From positions 1-64,000 of the forward strand of contig NZ_JAMBOG010000017.1 of the NCBI RefSeq assembly GCF_023715525.1: a stretch of DNA of 64,000 bases, written 5' to 3'. The notes under the pieces are model-generated. The model worked only from the letters and a program-made list of their open reading frames with translations, was not told the DNA's origin and searched no databases. The position numbers and the translations under genes were made by a program. This DNA is from Kocuria rosea (GTDB lineage Bacteria; Actinomycetota; Actinomycetes; Actinomycetales; Micrococcaceae). This document shows, piece after piece, positions 54,378 to 63,168 of this stretch; position 1 is the stretch's first letter, and each line of letters begins with the position of its first letter.

Positions 54378-55238
54378 TCAGGCCCCCTTCTGCACCGCCT
54401 TCGCCAGCTGCACGAGCCGGCTCAGCCGGCGGTGCGGGGCGCCGCCCGGCCGCCCGGCCTCCTGCGCGGCGGCGAGCGCGAGCCGCACGACGGCCCAGGC
54501 GCGCACGCGGTCGGGGTCGGCGTCCGCGGCGAGGGCCAGCGCCTCGGCACGGTCCTCCAGCGCGGCCGCGAGGGCCCCGCCGTGCCCGGTGTCCTCGGCG
54601 CGGTGCCACAGCCCGGGCACGAGGGCGTACTCGGCGGTGCCGAGCACCGGGTCCGCGCCGACGGCGAGCCAGGGCGCCCGGTCCGCGGCGTGCACCACGC
54701 CGTGGTGGAGGTCCCGGTGGACGAGGGCGACGTCCAGCTCCTCGCGCAGCAGCCGCTTGAGGGTGCTCACCGCCTGCAGCCGGAACCGTCGGGGGAAGTG
54801 GGCGTCGAGCCCGGCGGCGCCCTCGAGCTCGGCCAGCCAGACCCGGGCCAGCGCCGACAGCGGCGGGAAGGGCGGGCGGGGCGGACGGGACAGGGTGCGC
54901 ACGAGCTCGCCCAGCACGCGGCACGCCTCGAGGGGCGCCAGGGCGTGCAGGTCCTCGGACCGGGTCCGCTCGAGCAGCAGCGCCAGGTCCGCCGGCTCGG
55001 CCCGGAGCAGCCGCACGGCCCCGCGCCCGCCCCACAGCCGCAGGGCCAGGTGCTCGTGCTCCGTCCCGGGCCGCGGCCGGGAGATCCGCAGCACGGCGGG
55101 CTCCCCCGCGGCGGTGGTCACCGGGCGCGCCAGGGCGTCGCCGTCGAGGACCGCCTCGCCGTCCGGGGCGAGGTCCCACGCGGAGAGGTACGCCCGGGCG
55201 AGACCGGGCGCCCGCTCCGGCCAGGCCCCGGCCGTCAT
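54378..55238 (-). CDS. Streptomycin-6-kinase-like APH fold protein with altered catalytic residues
   Basis: The 286-residue protein aligns with APH(6)/hydroxyurea-type phosphotransferases (GRGAVRLLRAEP, LALLLERTRSEDLHAL). The catalytic loop reads HRDLHHGVV (174-182): Asp176 is kept, but the Mg-binding Asn is Val181. The N-lobe lysine also appears replaced by Arg51 (VLRISRP). The later Asp (GADPVLG) is kept. So it may be an inactive or changed kinase. It converges on the Kef gene with 32 bases between. No resistance role should be assumed. Confidence 0.75.
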   Translation of the reverse strand: MTAGAWPERAPGLARAYLSAWDLAPDGEAVLDGDALARPVTTAAGEPAVLRISRPRPGTEHEHLALRLWGGRGAVRLLRAEPADLALLLERTRSEDLHALAPLEACRVLGELVRTLSRPPRPPFPPLSALARVWLAELEGAAGLDAHFPRRFRLQAVSTLKRLLREELDVALVHRDLHHGVVHAADRAPWLAVGADPVLGTAEYALVPGLWHRAEDTGHGGALAAALEDRAEALALAADADPDRVRAWAVVRLALAAAQEAGRPGGAPHRRLSRLVQLAKAVQKGA

Positions 55239-55358
55239 CGTGGGGTCCCGTGGCGGCGCGTCACCCCACCATTCTGGCGCACGGCGCCCCGTCCTCCCGG
55301 CGGGCCTTCGCTAGACTGCGAGCGCCCAGCCCCGCGCAGGAACGAGGACGACCCGCCC

Positions 55359-56144
55359 GTGAACGACATCCTGTTCGCCTCCGCCCTGACGCTGTTCGCG
55401 GGACTGGCCACGGGGGTGGGCAGCTTCCTGGCGCTGATGACGAAGCGCACCGACGCCAAGTTCCTGTCCGTGAGCCTGGGCTTCTCCGCGGGCGTGATGA
55501 TCTACGTGTCGATGATCGAGATCTTCGTCAAGGCCCAGCGGGCCCTCGTGGCGGAGCTGGGCGACCGCGGCGGGGCGTGGGCCACGGTGGGCGGGTTCTT
55601 CGCGGGCATCGCCCTGATCGCCGTGATCGACCGGCTCGTGCCCGCGCGCGCCAACCCCCACGAGTTCCCGCACGACGACGACGGGCGCAGCCGCCGGCTC
55701 ATGCGCATGGGGATGCTCACGGCGGTGGCGATCGCCCTGCACAACTTCCCCGAGGGCTTCGCGACGTTCGTCTCGGCCCTGCAGGAGCCCTCCGTCGCGA
55801 TCCCGGTGGCCGTGGCGATCGCCCTGCACAACATCCCCGAGGGCATCTCGGTGTCGGTGCCGATCTACCACGCCACCGGCAACCGCCGGAAGGCCTTCAC
55901 CTGGTCGTTCCTGTCGGGGCTGGCCGAGCCGGCGGGCGGGATCCTCGGCTACCTGCTGCTGCGCCCGTTCCTCACCGACGCCCTCTTCGGCGTCGTCTTC
56001 GCGGGCGTCGCCGGGATCATGGTGTTCGTCTCGCTCGACAAGCTGCTGCCCACGGCCCGGGAGTACGGCGAGCACCACCTGTCGATCTACGGGCTGATCG
56101 CCGGCATGGCCCTCATGGCCCTGAGCCTGCTGCTGTTCGTCTGA
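55359..56144 (+). CDS. zupT: ZIP family zinc transporter (ZupT)
   Basis: The 261-residue protein has eight membrane helices and the two metal-binding helices AIALHNFPEGFATF and AIALHNIPEGISVSVP, diagnostic of ZIP transporters of the ZupT group. It imports Zn2+ and perhaps other divalent metals. The GTG start has GAGGA about 10 bases upstream and TAGACT (55312-55317) is a plausible -10. Its last 32 bases overlap the mug gene on the other strand. Confidence 0.94.
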   Translation: MNDILFASALTLFAGLATGVGSFLALMTKRTDAKFLSVSLGFSAGVMIYVSMIEIFVKAQRALVAELGDRGGAWATVGGFFAGIALIAVIDRLVPARANPHEFPHDDDGRSRRLMRMGMLTAVAIALHNFPEGFATFVSALQEPSVAIPVAVAIALHNIPEGISVSVPIYHATGNRRKAFTWSFLSGLAEPAGGILGYLLLRPFLTDALFGVVFAGVAGIMVFVSLDKLLPTAREYGEHHLSIYGLIAGMALMALSLLLFV

Positions 56145-56760
56145 GCGCCCCGCCCGGGGGCCGCGGGTCCAGCGGCACGCCGGCGGCCCGTCCCGCCGCC
56201 GCGAAGGCCTCGGCCAGGCCGGCGCGGGAGGCGTGGGCGTTGAGCCCGCTGGGACTGGGCAGGGCCCACAGCTGCGCCCCCGCCAGCTCCCGGTCCTGCC
56301 GCCCGAGCACCGCCCGCGGGTCCGCGAACGCGTGCCGGTAGGCGGTGACGCCGGCGACCGCGACGACGGCGGGGCGCAGCTCGGCGACGAGCTCGGCCAG
56401 CCGCGCCCGCCCGGCGACGAACTCGGCGGGGTCGAGCTCGTCCGCCCGGGCCGTGGCCCGCCGGACGAGGTTGGTGATGCCGAGCCCCCGGCCCACGACG
56501 TGCCGGCGGTCCGCCTCCGTCATCCCGGCCGAGCAGTCGACGAGGTGGCCGGTCAGCCCGGCGTCGTAGAGCGCCGGCCAGAACCGGTTGCCCGGGCGGG
56601 CGAAGTGCGCCTGGGTCGCGGCGGCCCACAGGCTGGGGTTGATCCCGCAGACCAGCAGCTTCAGGCCCGGCCCCAGGAGGTCGGGCAGGGTCGTGTTCCG
56701 GGCGGCCTCCAGGTCCGCCCGGCTCGGCCGGGCGCCGCGGGCGGGGTTCGGGGATGCCAT
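56113..56760 (-). CDS. mug: G/U mismatch-specific DNA glycosylase (Mug)
   Basis: Mug removes uracil or ethenocytosine opposite guanine. The 215-residue protein has the family motif CGINPS (with Asn) and the C-terminal PSPSGLNAH, plus GNRFWPAL. The C-terminus is longer by ~20 residues. The ATG follows TAGCAT (complement of 56767-56772) by six bases, so it is probably leaderless. It overlaps the end of zupT tail to tail and is divergent from a hydrolase gene. Confidence 0.92.
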   Translation of the reverse strand: MASPNPARGARPSRADLEAARNTTLPDLLGPGLKLLVCGINPSLWAAATQAHFARPGNRFWPALYDAGLTGHLVDCSAGMTEADRRHVVGRGLGITNLVRRATARADELDPAEFVAGRARLAELVAELRPAVVAVAGVTAYRHAFADPRAVLGRQDRELAGAQLWALPSPSGLNAHASRAGLAEAFAAAGRAAGVPLDPRPPGGALRRTAAGSGP

Positions 56761-56837
56761 GGCGCCATGCTAGGCCCTGCGCGGCGCCGCCGGCCCGGGG
56801 GCCGCAGCGCCGCGCCCGCCGGGCTACCGTGGAGGAC

Positions 56838-57539
56838 ATGCCGCCACCGACCGGGAACACCGAGCTCGCCGTGCCGACGGACGCCGGCCCGGGGCGTCTG
56901 CTGGTCTCCCCCGCCGGGGTGCCGTCGGCGGTGCTGTGGCTCGGGCACGGCGCGGGCGGCGGCGCCGGCTCGCGCGAGCTCGTCGCCCTCGCCGAGGAGC
57001 TCCCCCGCCACGGCGTCACCGTCGTGCGGCACGAGCAGCCGTGGGTGGTCGCCAGCCGGAGGATCGCCCCGCGCCCGGCCGCCCTCGACGCCGCGTGGCT
57101 GGCCGCCGCCCCGGTGGTCGCCGAGCTGGCCGGGGACGCGCCCGTCGTCGTCGGGGGCCGCAGCGCCGGGGCGCGCGTGGCGTGCCGCACGGCCGGGGCC
57201 GTGGACGCCGCCGCCGTCGTGTGCCTGGCCTTCCCCCTGCACCCGCCGGGGCGGCCGGAGCGCTCCCGGGCCCAGGAGCTCCTGCGGCCCACGGCGCCCA
57301 CCCTCGTCGTGCAGGGGACCCGGGACCCGTTCGGCTCCGCGGACGAGGTGGTGGAGGCCGTGAGGGCCGGGGGAGCGGGCGCGGTGGTCCGCCCGCCGGC
57401 GGTCGACGTCGTGCCCGTCGAGGGCGCCGACCACGGGCTGAAGGTCGGCCGGTCCTCGCCCCTTGGCCAGGAGGAGGCCCTGGCGCGGGTCGCCGCGGAG
57501 GTCCGGCGCTTCCTCGGCCGGGCCGCCGCGACCCGCTGA
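56838..57539 (+). CDS. Alpha/beta-hydrolase (KANL3/Tex30-like)
   Basis: The 233-residue protein has LWLGHGAGGGAGSRELV, the nucleophile motif GGRSAGARVA, VVQGTRDPFGS (Asp) and GADHGLKV (His), consistent with the small KANL3/Tex30 hydrolase family. The substrate is unknown. The ATG lies seven bases after TACCGT (56825-56830), so it is probably leaderless; GGAGG inside that spacing may be coincidence. Confidence 0.87.
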   Translation: MPPPTGNTELAVPTDAGPGRLLVSPAGVPSAVLWLGHGAGGGAGSRELVALAEELPRHGVTVVRHEQPWVVASRRIAPRPAALDAAWLAAAPVVAELAGDAPVVVGGRSAGARVACRTAGAVDAAAVVCLAFPLHPPGRPERSRAQELLRPTAPTLVVQGTRDPFGSADEVVEAVRAGGAGAVVRPPAVDVVPVEGADHGLKVGRSSPLGQEEALARVAAEVRRFLGRAAATR

Positions 57540-57617
57540 GGCCCGCGGGGGCTTCAGCTGCGCCCGGCGCGGGACTACCGTGAGCAGTGGAGCATCCTCG
57601 GAGCAGGGAGAGCCGTC

Positions 57618-58049
57618 ATGGAGCGCACACCGGAGTCCTCCGACGCACGTCGCACGGACCCCACGCCGCACACCGTGGACACGACCGGCAGCACGCCGGG
57701 GCAGGTCCCCGGCCCCCGGGAGGCCGCGGCCCCGCCCCCGGTGGGCACGGATCCCCGGCTCGACGAGCACCGGGGCCGGGGCATCTCGGGAGCCATGTGG
57801 GTCGCCCTGGTCCTCGGCCTGCTGGTCCTGATCCTGCTGCTGGTCTTCATCCTCCAGAACAACATCCCGGCGGACTTCCGCTACCTGGGCTGGAGCTTCA
57901 GCCTCCCCCTCGGCGTCGCGATGCTGTTCGCGGCGATCGCCGGAGCCCTCGTCATGGCCCTCGTCGGATCGGTCCGGCTCCTCACGCTCGGCCGCCGGGT
58001 GCGCCGGCTGGAGAAGGAGCGCGAGGGCATCAAGCGGGTCCTGGGCTGA
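57618..58049 (+). CDS. LapA/DUF1049-type envelope membrane protein
   Basis: The 143-residue protein has a ~55-residue disordered N-terminus rich in Pro and Thr, two membrane helices (MWVALVLGLLVLILLLVFILQNN and LPLGVAMLFAAIAGALVMALVGSV), and a basic C-terminal helix (GRRVRRLEKEREGIKRVL). QNN after helix 1 is characteristic of the LapA domain. Relatives act in envelope lipid or LPS assembly; the actinobacterial role is unknown. Confidence 0.85.
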   Translation: MERTPESSDARRTDPTPHTVDTTGSTPGQVPGPREAAAPPPVGTDPRLDEHRGRGISGAMWVALVLGLLVLILLLVFILQNNIPADFRYLGWSFSLPLGVAMLFAAIAGALVMALVGSVRLLTLGRRVRRLEKEREGIKRVLG

Positions 58050-58156
58050 GCCGGCCCCGGCGCCCGCGGGCTCCCCGGGGGCTGCGCTCGGGCCCCGCCC
58101 TGGCCTAGGCTTCTCGCACAGCGAGCGCCCCGCACGTGCCCCGGAGAGGAACCGCC

Positions 58157-58354
58157 ATGTCGCAGCAGTCCCAGAACCACCGCCGGCCCGCACCCGGAGG
58201 GGTCACGAAGTTCACCACCATCGCCCTCTTCTCCGCCCTGGCCCTGGCCCTGGTGATCGTCGTGGGCCTGGCGATCGCCCTCGCCACGGACGGCGGGCCC
58301 GACCCGAAGCCCCAGCCCGGCCAGGCGACGACCGCCGAGCCCCAGCAGACCTAG
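58157..58354 (+). CDS. Small single-pass membrane protein
   Basis: The 65-residue protein has a basic, Gln-rich N-terminus (MSQQSQNHRRPAPGG), one membrane helix (IALFSALALALVIVVGLAIALA) and a Pro-rich tail. No family is recognised. The ATG has a strong GAGAGGAA site. It lies between LapA-like and SRPBCC genes on the same strand. Confidence 0.7.
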   Translation: MSQQSQNHRRPAPGGVTKFTTIALFSALALALVIVVGLAIALATDGGPDPKPQPGQATTAEPQQT

Positions 58355-58466
58355 CCCCCCCTAGGGCCCGGACCTGGCCACGGGGTCACCCTCGGGTATA
58401 CCGTAAGCACACTGGCGAATTCAGGCTGTTCGCCACCCGTTGTCCGTCGGACCCGAAGGAGATGCC

Positions 58467-59435
58467 ATGAGCACCAGAGTCGAGAAGACCGTCGTCGTGG
58501 ACGTGCCCGTCACCACGGTGTACAACCAGTGGACGCAGTTCGAGGAGTTCCCCCACTTCATGGGCGGGGTGCAGAGCGTGCGCCAGCTGGGCGACGACCG
58601 CCTGGAGTGGGTCGCCGAGCTGGGCGGGGTGCGCCGGCAGTGGCAGGCGCAGGTCCTCGAGCAGGTCCCGGACCGGAAGGTCTCCTGGGCCGCCACCGAG
58701 GGCGCGACCAACGCCGGGACCGTGGAGTTCCAGGCGGTGGGTGCCGCCCAGACGCAGGTGCACCTGGTGCTGGAGTACGAGCCCGAGGGGCTGGTGGAGA
58801 AGATCGGTGACAAGCTCAACGTCGTGGAGAACCAGGCGGAGAAGGACCTGGAGCGGTTCAAGGCGTTCATCGAGGACGCCGGCTACGCCACCGGCGCCTG
58901 GCGCGGGACGGTGAACCCGGGGGCCGCCGTGGGTGCTCCGGGGGTTCAGGACGCCGCCGGCTCCCGCGGTGACAGCGGCAAGGCCGGGGTGTCCGGGAAG
59001 GTGATCGCCGCGGGCGTGGCCGCGGCCGGGGTGGCCGCCGCCGGCGCCGCCGCGGCCGCGAAGTCCACGGACTCCGGCACGAACGCCGGCACGGAGGCGA
59101 ACGCCGCCACGGACAGCGGCCCGGTGACCCCGCCCACCCCGTCCGCCGAGGCGGGGGCGACCGCCGAGGTCACCACCGCGCCTGCCACCGAGGACCTCAT
59201 TCCCTCGACCGGTGCGCCGCGGACAGCCGATGTCGAGGCGACCCCGGAGCAGCCGCTGCCGCTGGACGCCCGGCTGGACGAGGAGCCCGCCCCTCCGCTG
59301 GGGGAGGTGCCGCCGATCGTCGCCTCCGACATCGACCAGCCCGATCTCGTGCCGGACGAGGACCGCCGCGCCGGGGCGGACCCGGTGACCGGCCGCCCGG
59401 ACGGCAACGACCGCCCCGCCGGGGACGCGGTCTGA
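58467..59435 (+). CDS. SRPBCC (polyketide cyclase/dehydrase-like) protein with long disordered tail
   Basis: Residues 1-150 form a START/SRPBCC-type domain (VEKTVVVDVPVTTVYNQWTQFEEFPHFMGGV, LEYEPEGLVEKIGDKLNVVENQAEKDLERFK), which usually binds hydrophobic ligands. A ~170-residue Ala/Thr/Pro-rich tail follows, with a short Ala-Gly hydrophobic stretch (GKVIAAGVAAAGVAAAGAAAAAK). GAAGGAG precedes the ATG 58467. A GGGTAT box at 58394-58399 could be a stress-sigma (SigB/SigF-like) -10, though no matching -35 was seen. Confidence 0.83.
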   Translation: MSTRVEKTVVVDVPVTTVYNQWTQFEEFPHFMGGVQSVRQLGDDRLEWVAELGGVRRQWQAQVLEQVPDRKVSWAATEGATNAGTVEFQAVGAAQTQVHLVLEYEPEGLVEKIGDKLNVVENQAEKDLERFKAFIEDAGYATGAWRGTVNPGAAVGAPGVQDAAGSRGDSGKAGVSGKVIAAGVAAAGVAAAGAAAAAKSTDSGTNAGTEANAATDSGPVTPPTPSAEAGATAEVTTAPATEDLIPSTGAPRTADVEATPEQPLPLDARLDEEPAPPLGEVPPIVASDIDQPDLVPDEDRRAGADPVTGRPDGNDRPAGDAV

Positions 59436-59461
59436 GCAGATCCTCCCCGTGGCTGGGGGTC

Positions 59462-59495
59462 GGCAGCGCCGGGGGCCGCGGCCACCGGCGCTGCC
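59462..59495 (+). terminator. Hairpin after the SRPBCC gene
   Basis: Arms GGCAGCGCCGG and CCGGCGCTGCC (11 bases) surround a 12-base GC-rich centre, 27 bases after the stop. It probably ends this plus-strand transcript before the converging dehydrogenase gene. Confidence 0.65.
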
Positions 59496-59618
59496 ACAGC
59501 CCGGCACCCGGGGAGGCCGGCCAGCAGGGCGATCCTCCCGGTGCGCCGCCCGTCCGGGGAGAAGGGGCCTGACGAGGCACTGCGGGGCTCCGTGTGCGGA
59601 GCAGGGACCTGGCGGGGT

Positions 59619-60662
59619 TCAGGGGGTGATGAGGACCTTGAGGCTCTTGCGGTCGTCCATGTCCTGGTATCCGCCCGGCACGCCGTCGAGGTCGGTGGTG
59701 GCGTCGAAGACCCTGCCCGGTTCGATGGTGCCGTCGAGGATGTCGGGCAGCAGCTCCTCGATGTAGGCGCGCACCGGTGCCGGCCCGCCGGCCAGGCGGA
59801 TGTTGCGGCGGAAGAGGCTGCCGAAGCCGAGCGGGGCGTCCTCGTACTGCGGCACGCCCACACGGCTGACGACACCACCCGGGCGGACGACACCCACGGC
59901 CTGGTCGTAGGCGGGCATGTGGCCGACGGCTTCGAGGACCACGTGGGAGCCGTGTCCGCCGGTGAGCTCGCGCACCTGGGCGATGCCTTCTTCTCCGCGG
60001 GCGGAGACCACGTCGGTGGCCCCGAAGGCGCGGCCCAGGTCGGTGCGGCCCTGGTGGCGTCCCATGAGGATGATCTGCTGGGCGCCCAGGCGCTTGGCCG
60101 AGAGCACGGCCAGCAGCCCGACGGCTCCGTCGCCGATCACGGTGACGCGGGTGCGCTGGTTGACCCCGCCGGCCACGGCGGCGTGGTAGCCGGTGCCCAG
60201 CACGTCGGCCAGCGTCAGCAGGGAGGGCACCAGGGCCGAGTCGGGCGCGACGGGCAGCTTCACCAGGGTGCCGTCGGCCAGGGGAACGCGGATGGCCTCG
60301 GCCTGGCCGCCTTCGTCCGGGATGCCGTCCCAGAAGCCGGCCTCGTGGTGGGTGCAGGACGTGTGCAGCTTCTCGGCGCAGAACCGGCAGGTGTTGTCCG
60401 AGACGGCGAAGGGCGCCACGACCAGGTCGCCCTTGGTCAGGGTGGTCACCGCCGAGCCGGTCTGTTCGATGACGCCGATGAATTCGTGGCCCATGCGGGC
60501 CGGGCCACCGGCCGGGTCCATGGAGTGGTAGGGGTGCAGGTCGGACCCGCAGATGCAGGAGGCGGTGATGCGCACCAGCGCGTCGGTGGGCTGCTTGAGG
60601 ACCGGGTCCGGGACGTTCTCGATGCGGACGTCGCCGGGACCGTACATGAGGGTGGCACGCAT
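59619..60662 (-). CDS. Zinc-type alcohol dehydrogenase family protein
   Basis: The 347-residue medium-chain dehydrogenase has CICGSDLH and GHEFIGVI for catalytic zinc, and a NAD(P)-binding GDGAVGLLAVL. The structural-zinc loop NTCRFCAEKLHTSC has three cysteines; the first of the usual four is absent. The substrate is unknown. The ATG at 60662 is preceded by AAAGAGAG. It lies 52 bases after the MFS gene in the same direction, so the two probably form an operon under the divergent XRE gene. Confidence 0.9.
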   Translation of the reverse strand: MRATLMYGPGDVRIENVPDPVLKQPTDALVRITASCICGSDLHPYHSMDPAGGPARMGHEFIGVIEQTGSAVTTLTKGDLVVAPFAVSDNTCRFCAEKLHTSCTHHEAGFWDGIPDEGGQAEAIRVPLADGTLVKLPVAPDSALVPSLLTLADVLGTGYHAAVAGGVNQRTRVTVIGDGAVGLLAVLSAKRLGAQQIILMGRHQGRTDLGRAFGATDVVSARGEEGIAQVRELTGGHGSHVVLEAVGHMPAYDQAVGVVRPGGVVSRVGVPQYEDAPLGFGSLFRRNIRLAGGPAPVRAYIEELLPDILDGTIEPGRVFDATTDLDGVPGGYQDMDDRKSLKVLITP

Positions 60663-60714
60663 GGTGTCTCTCTTTCGTCGTGTTCGTCGTGCGGGTCGGC
60701 GTGGGGGAGGCGGG

Positions 60715-61956
60715 TCAGGTTGTGGCCGTGGCGCCGAGGGCACGGCGACGGTGGGTGAGGGCCAGGGCGATGGCGGGGACCAGGGTCACGGCGGCGATGG
60801 CTGCGCCGACCGCCACAGGGCCCACCGGCCCGAGCCCGGAGCCCAGGGCGATGCCGCCGATCCACGAGGCGGCGGCGGTGCCGACGTTGAAGGCGGCCAC
60901 GCTGAGCGAGGAGCCCAGGGTGGGTGCGTGATCGGCGTAGCGCACGGCCAGGGAGATCAGCACCGGGTTCGCCCCCAGCCCGAAGAGCCCGAGCAGGGCG
61001 ATCAGCACGGTGGTGGGCAGGGCCGCCCCGGAGACGAGGCAGATCACCAGCAACAGGGTCGTCGTGGCGGCCGGGGCCACGATCGTCGTCGCGTGGGGGC
61101 GGGTGTCGCCGAGCCGGCCGCCCAGGACGGAGCCCGCCAGGGAGCCGAGGCCGAAGCCGGCCAGCACCAGCGGCACCAGGTGCGCGGGGATACCGGTCCG
61201 GTCGGTCAGGAGCGGGGCGATGTAGGAGTACGCCGCCAGCACCCCGCCGGTGGTGGTGGCGCAGGCCGCCAGCACCAGCCACAGCCGCCCGGAGCCCAGC
61301 GAGGTGAGCTCCGCGCGCAGGGACGCCGCGCCGTGCTCCGGCCCCTGGTGGGGCACGTGGCGGGCGATGACGGGGATCGCGGTCACCGCCAGGACCGCCA
61401 GGGCCCAGAACGTGCCCCGCCACCCGATGAGCTGGGCGGCGAACGCGCCCAGGGGCACCCCGAGCACGGTGGCGAGCATGCCGCCGGCGTTGACGATGCC
61501 CACCGCCCGGGAGCCGGCGCCGGGCCCGGCCACGCGGGTGGCCACCACCGCCGCGACGGCCCAGAACGCCCCGGTGGCCAGGGCGGTGAGGAACCGTGCG
61601 GCGACCAGCACGCCGAAGCTGGAGCCGGCGGCGACGATGACATGGCCGAGGGCGAACACCGCCAGGGCGAGGACCAGCGTCAGCCGCTGCGGCAGGCGCA
61701 GGGTCAGCATCGCCATCAGCGGTGCGCCCACGACCATCCCGACCGCGAACACCGTGATCAGCATCCCCGCCCGGGCGACGTCGACCTGTAGGTCACCGGC
61801 GATCTGCGGCAGGATGCCGGCCACCACGAACTCGGTGGTGAGCATCAGGAACGTGCCCACTGCCAGCACGTACACCACCAGCGGCGGGCGCACCGACCGG
61901 GGCTGGTGCACCGCGGGCCTGAGCTCGGTGGGGGTCGAGGGGGCTTGTCCTTGCAT
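60715..61956 (-). CDS. MFS drug/metabolite efflux transporter (Bcr/CmlR-like group)
   Basis: The 413-residue protein has 12 membrane helices with TEFVVAGILPQIAGDL in helix 1, typical of AraJ/CmlR/YdhP-type MFS efflux proteins. The start is ATG 61956 (MQGQAP) with AGGAG 9 bases upstream; an in-frame ATG at 62004 lacks one. It is divergent from an XRE regulator that may control it. The exported compound is unknown. Confidence 0.88.
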   Translation of the reverse strand: MQGQAPSTPTELRPAVHQPRSVRPPLVVYVLAVGTFLMLTTEFVVAGILPQIAGDLQVDVARAGMLITVFAVGMVVGAPLMAMLTLRLPQRLTLVLALAVFALGHVIVAAGSSFGVLVAARFLTALATGAFWAVAAVVATRVAGPGAGSRAVGIVNAGGMLATVLGVPLGAFAAQLIGWRGTFWALAVLAVTAIPVIARHVPHQGPEHGAASLRAELTSLGSGRLWLVLAACATTTGGVLAAYSYIAPLLTDRTGIPAHLVPLVLAGFGLGSLAGSVLGGRLGDTRPHATTIVAPAATTTLLLVICLVSGAALPTTVLIALLGLFGLGANPVLISLAVRYADHAPTLGSSLSVAAFNVGTAAASWIGGIALGSGLGPVGPVAVGAAIAAVTLVPAIALALTHRRRALGATATT

Positions 61957-62038
61957 GCCAAGTGCTCCTGGGGTCCATGGATGTCGTCCTGCCCTCCATT
62001 GCACCCCTGCTCCCGCGCCCGGAGAAGGTCCTGTTTAT

Positions 62039-62059
62039 GGGGGGACAAACTCTCCCCCC
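62039..62059. promoter_or_regulatory. Near-perfect inverted repeat between the MFS and XRE genes
   Basis: Left arm GGGGGGACA and right arm TCTCCCCCC pair at 8 of 9 positions around AAC. It lies 33 bases before the XRE start and about 80 bases from the MFS gene, well placed as an operator for both directions. Confidence 0.45.
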
Positions 62060-62092
62060 TCACCGGATGCCGGGGCGTCCTATCGTGGGGGC

Positions 62093-62995
62093 ATGGACAC
62101 CCCCGCCGACAATCGCGCCGACATCCGGGACTTCCTGGTGACCCGTCGGGCCAGGCTGCGCCCGGAGCAGGTCGGCCTGCCCGCCGGTAACCGCCGGCGC
62201 GTTCCCGGGCTGCGCCGGGAGGAGGTCGCGGTACTGGCCGGGGTGAGCACCGAGTGGTACACGCGGTTGGAGAAGGGCCACATCCGTGGGATCTCCGAGG
62301 ACGTCCTCGAGGCCGTCGCCCGGGCCCTGCACCTGAACGAGGAGGAGCGCACCTACCTGTTCGACCTGGCTCGCGCGGCCCGGCCCGCACCCCGCAGGCC
62401 TCCGCGCCGCAAGGACGTCGAGGTCGCGGCCCCGATCCAGTGGATGCTGGACTCCATCACCATGTCGGCCGCCTTCGTGCGCAACGGCCGCCTCGACGTC
62501 GTCGCGACCAACGCCCTGGCCCGGGCCCTGCACGCGCCGATGTTCGCCAGCACCACCACCACCGCCCACGGCCGCGCGAACTTCGCCCGCTACCACTTCC
62601 TCGACCCGGCCTCGCGGGACTTCTTCATCGACTGGGAGGCCGGGGCCGCGGCAACCGTCGCGCTGCTGCGGACCGAAGCCGGCCGCGAGCCCAACGACCG
62701 GGCCCTGCGCGAGCTCATCGGAGAACTGTCCACCCTCAGCGGGGAATTCCGCACGCTGTGGGCCTCCCACGACATCCGCATCCGCCACGAGGGGACCAAG
62801 CGCCTGCAGCACCCCGTGGTCGGGGCCCTGGAGCTGACCTACCAGTCCCTGGTCCTGCCCACCGTTCCCGGCGCGGTCACGGAACTGAGCGTCTACACCG
62901 CGGAACCCGCCACGGTCCACGAGGAGCACCTCAAGCTCCTCACCAGCTGGGCCGCCACCGCCGCTGCCGAAGCAGCAGACACCCCCCGGCCGTAG
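62093..62995 (+). CDS. XRE family regulator with MmyB-like ligand-binding domain
   Basis: The 300-residue protein has an N-terminal helix-turn-helix (RREEVAVLAGVSTEWYTRLEKG, about 43-64) and a C-terminal MmyB-type PAS-like domain (PIQWMLDSITMSAAFVRNGRLDVVATNALARAL...) that in relatives binds fatty-acid-like ligands. It is divergent from an MFS-dehydrogenase pair, a common layout in Actinobacteria, and probably regulates it. The ATG lies six bases after TATCGT (62081-62086), so it is probably leaderless. Confidence 0.92.
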   Translation: MDTPADNRADIRDFLVTRRARLRPEQVGLPAGNRRRVPGLRREEVAVLAGVSTEWYTRLEKGHIRGISEDVLEAVARALHLNEEERTYLFDLARAARPAPRRPPRRKDVEVAAPIQWMLDSITMSAAFVRNGRLDVVATNALARALHAPMFASTTTTAHGRANFARYHFLDPASRDFFIDWEAGAAATVALLRTEAGREPNDRALRELIGELSTLSGEFRTLWASHDIRIRHEGTKRLQHPVVGALELTYQSLVLPTVPGAVTELSVYTAEPATVHEEHLKLLTSWAATAAAEAADTPRP

Positions 62996-63168
62996 CACCG
63001 TGGGGTCGCACGCTGCGTCGTGACGGCGGATGAGCGAACGACCCCACGAAGCGGGGCCGCGCACCACCGGCGCGGCCGTTCTCACAGGCCGGCGCCACGG
63101 CTGCTCCCTCGCCACAGCAGCGGCCGGCGGAGGGCGCCCTCGGGCTGCCCGGGGCTGCGATCTCCTGC
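62996..63168. other. Intergenic stretch without recognisable gene
   Basis: Between the XRE stop and the first gene remnant I see no start-like frame, promoter or strong hairpin. Confidence 0.5.

Noticed and set aside
54378-55238. Reading the APH-like gene as an aminoglycoside resistance gene
   Set aside because: Key catalytic positions are changed and the setting is chromosomal housekeeping DNA, so resistance is not supported.
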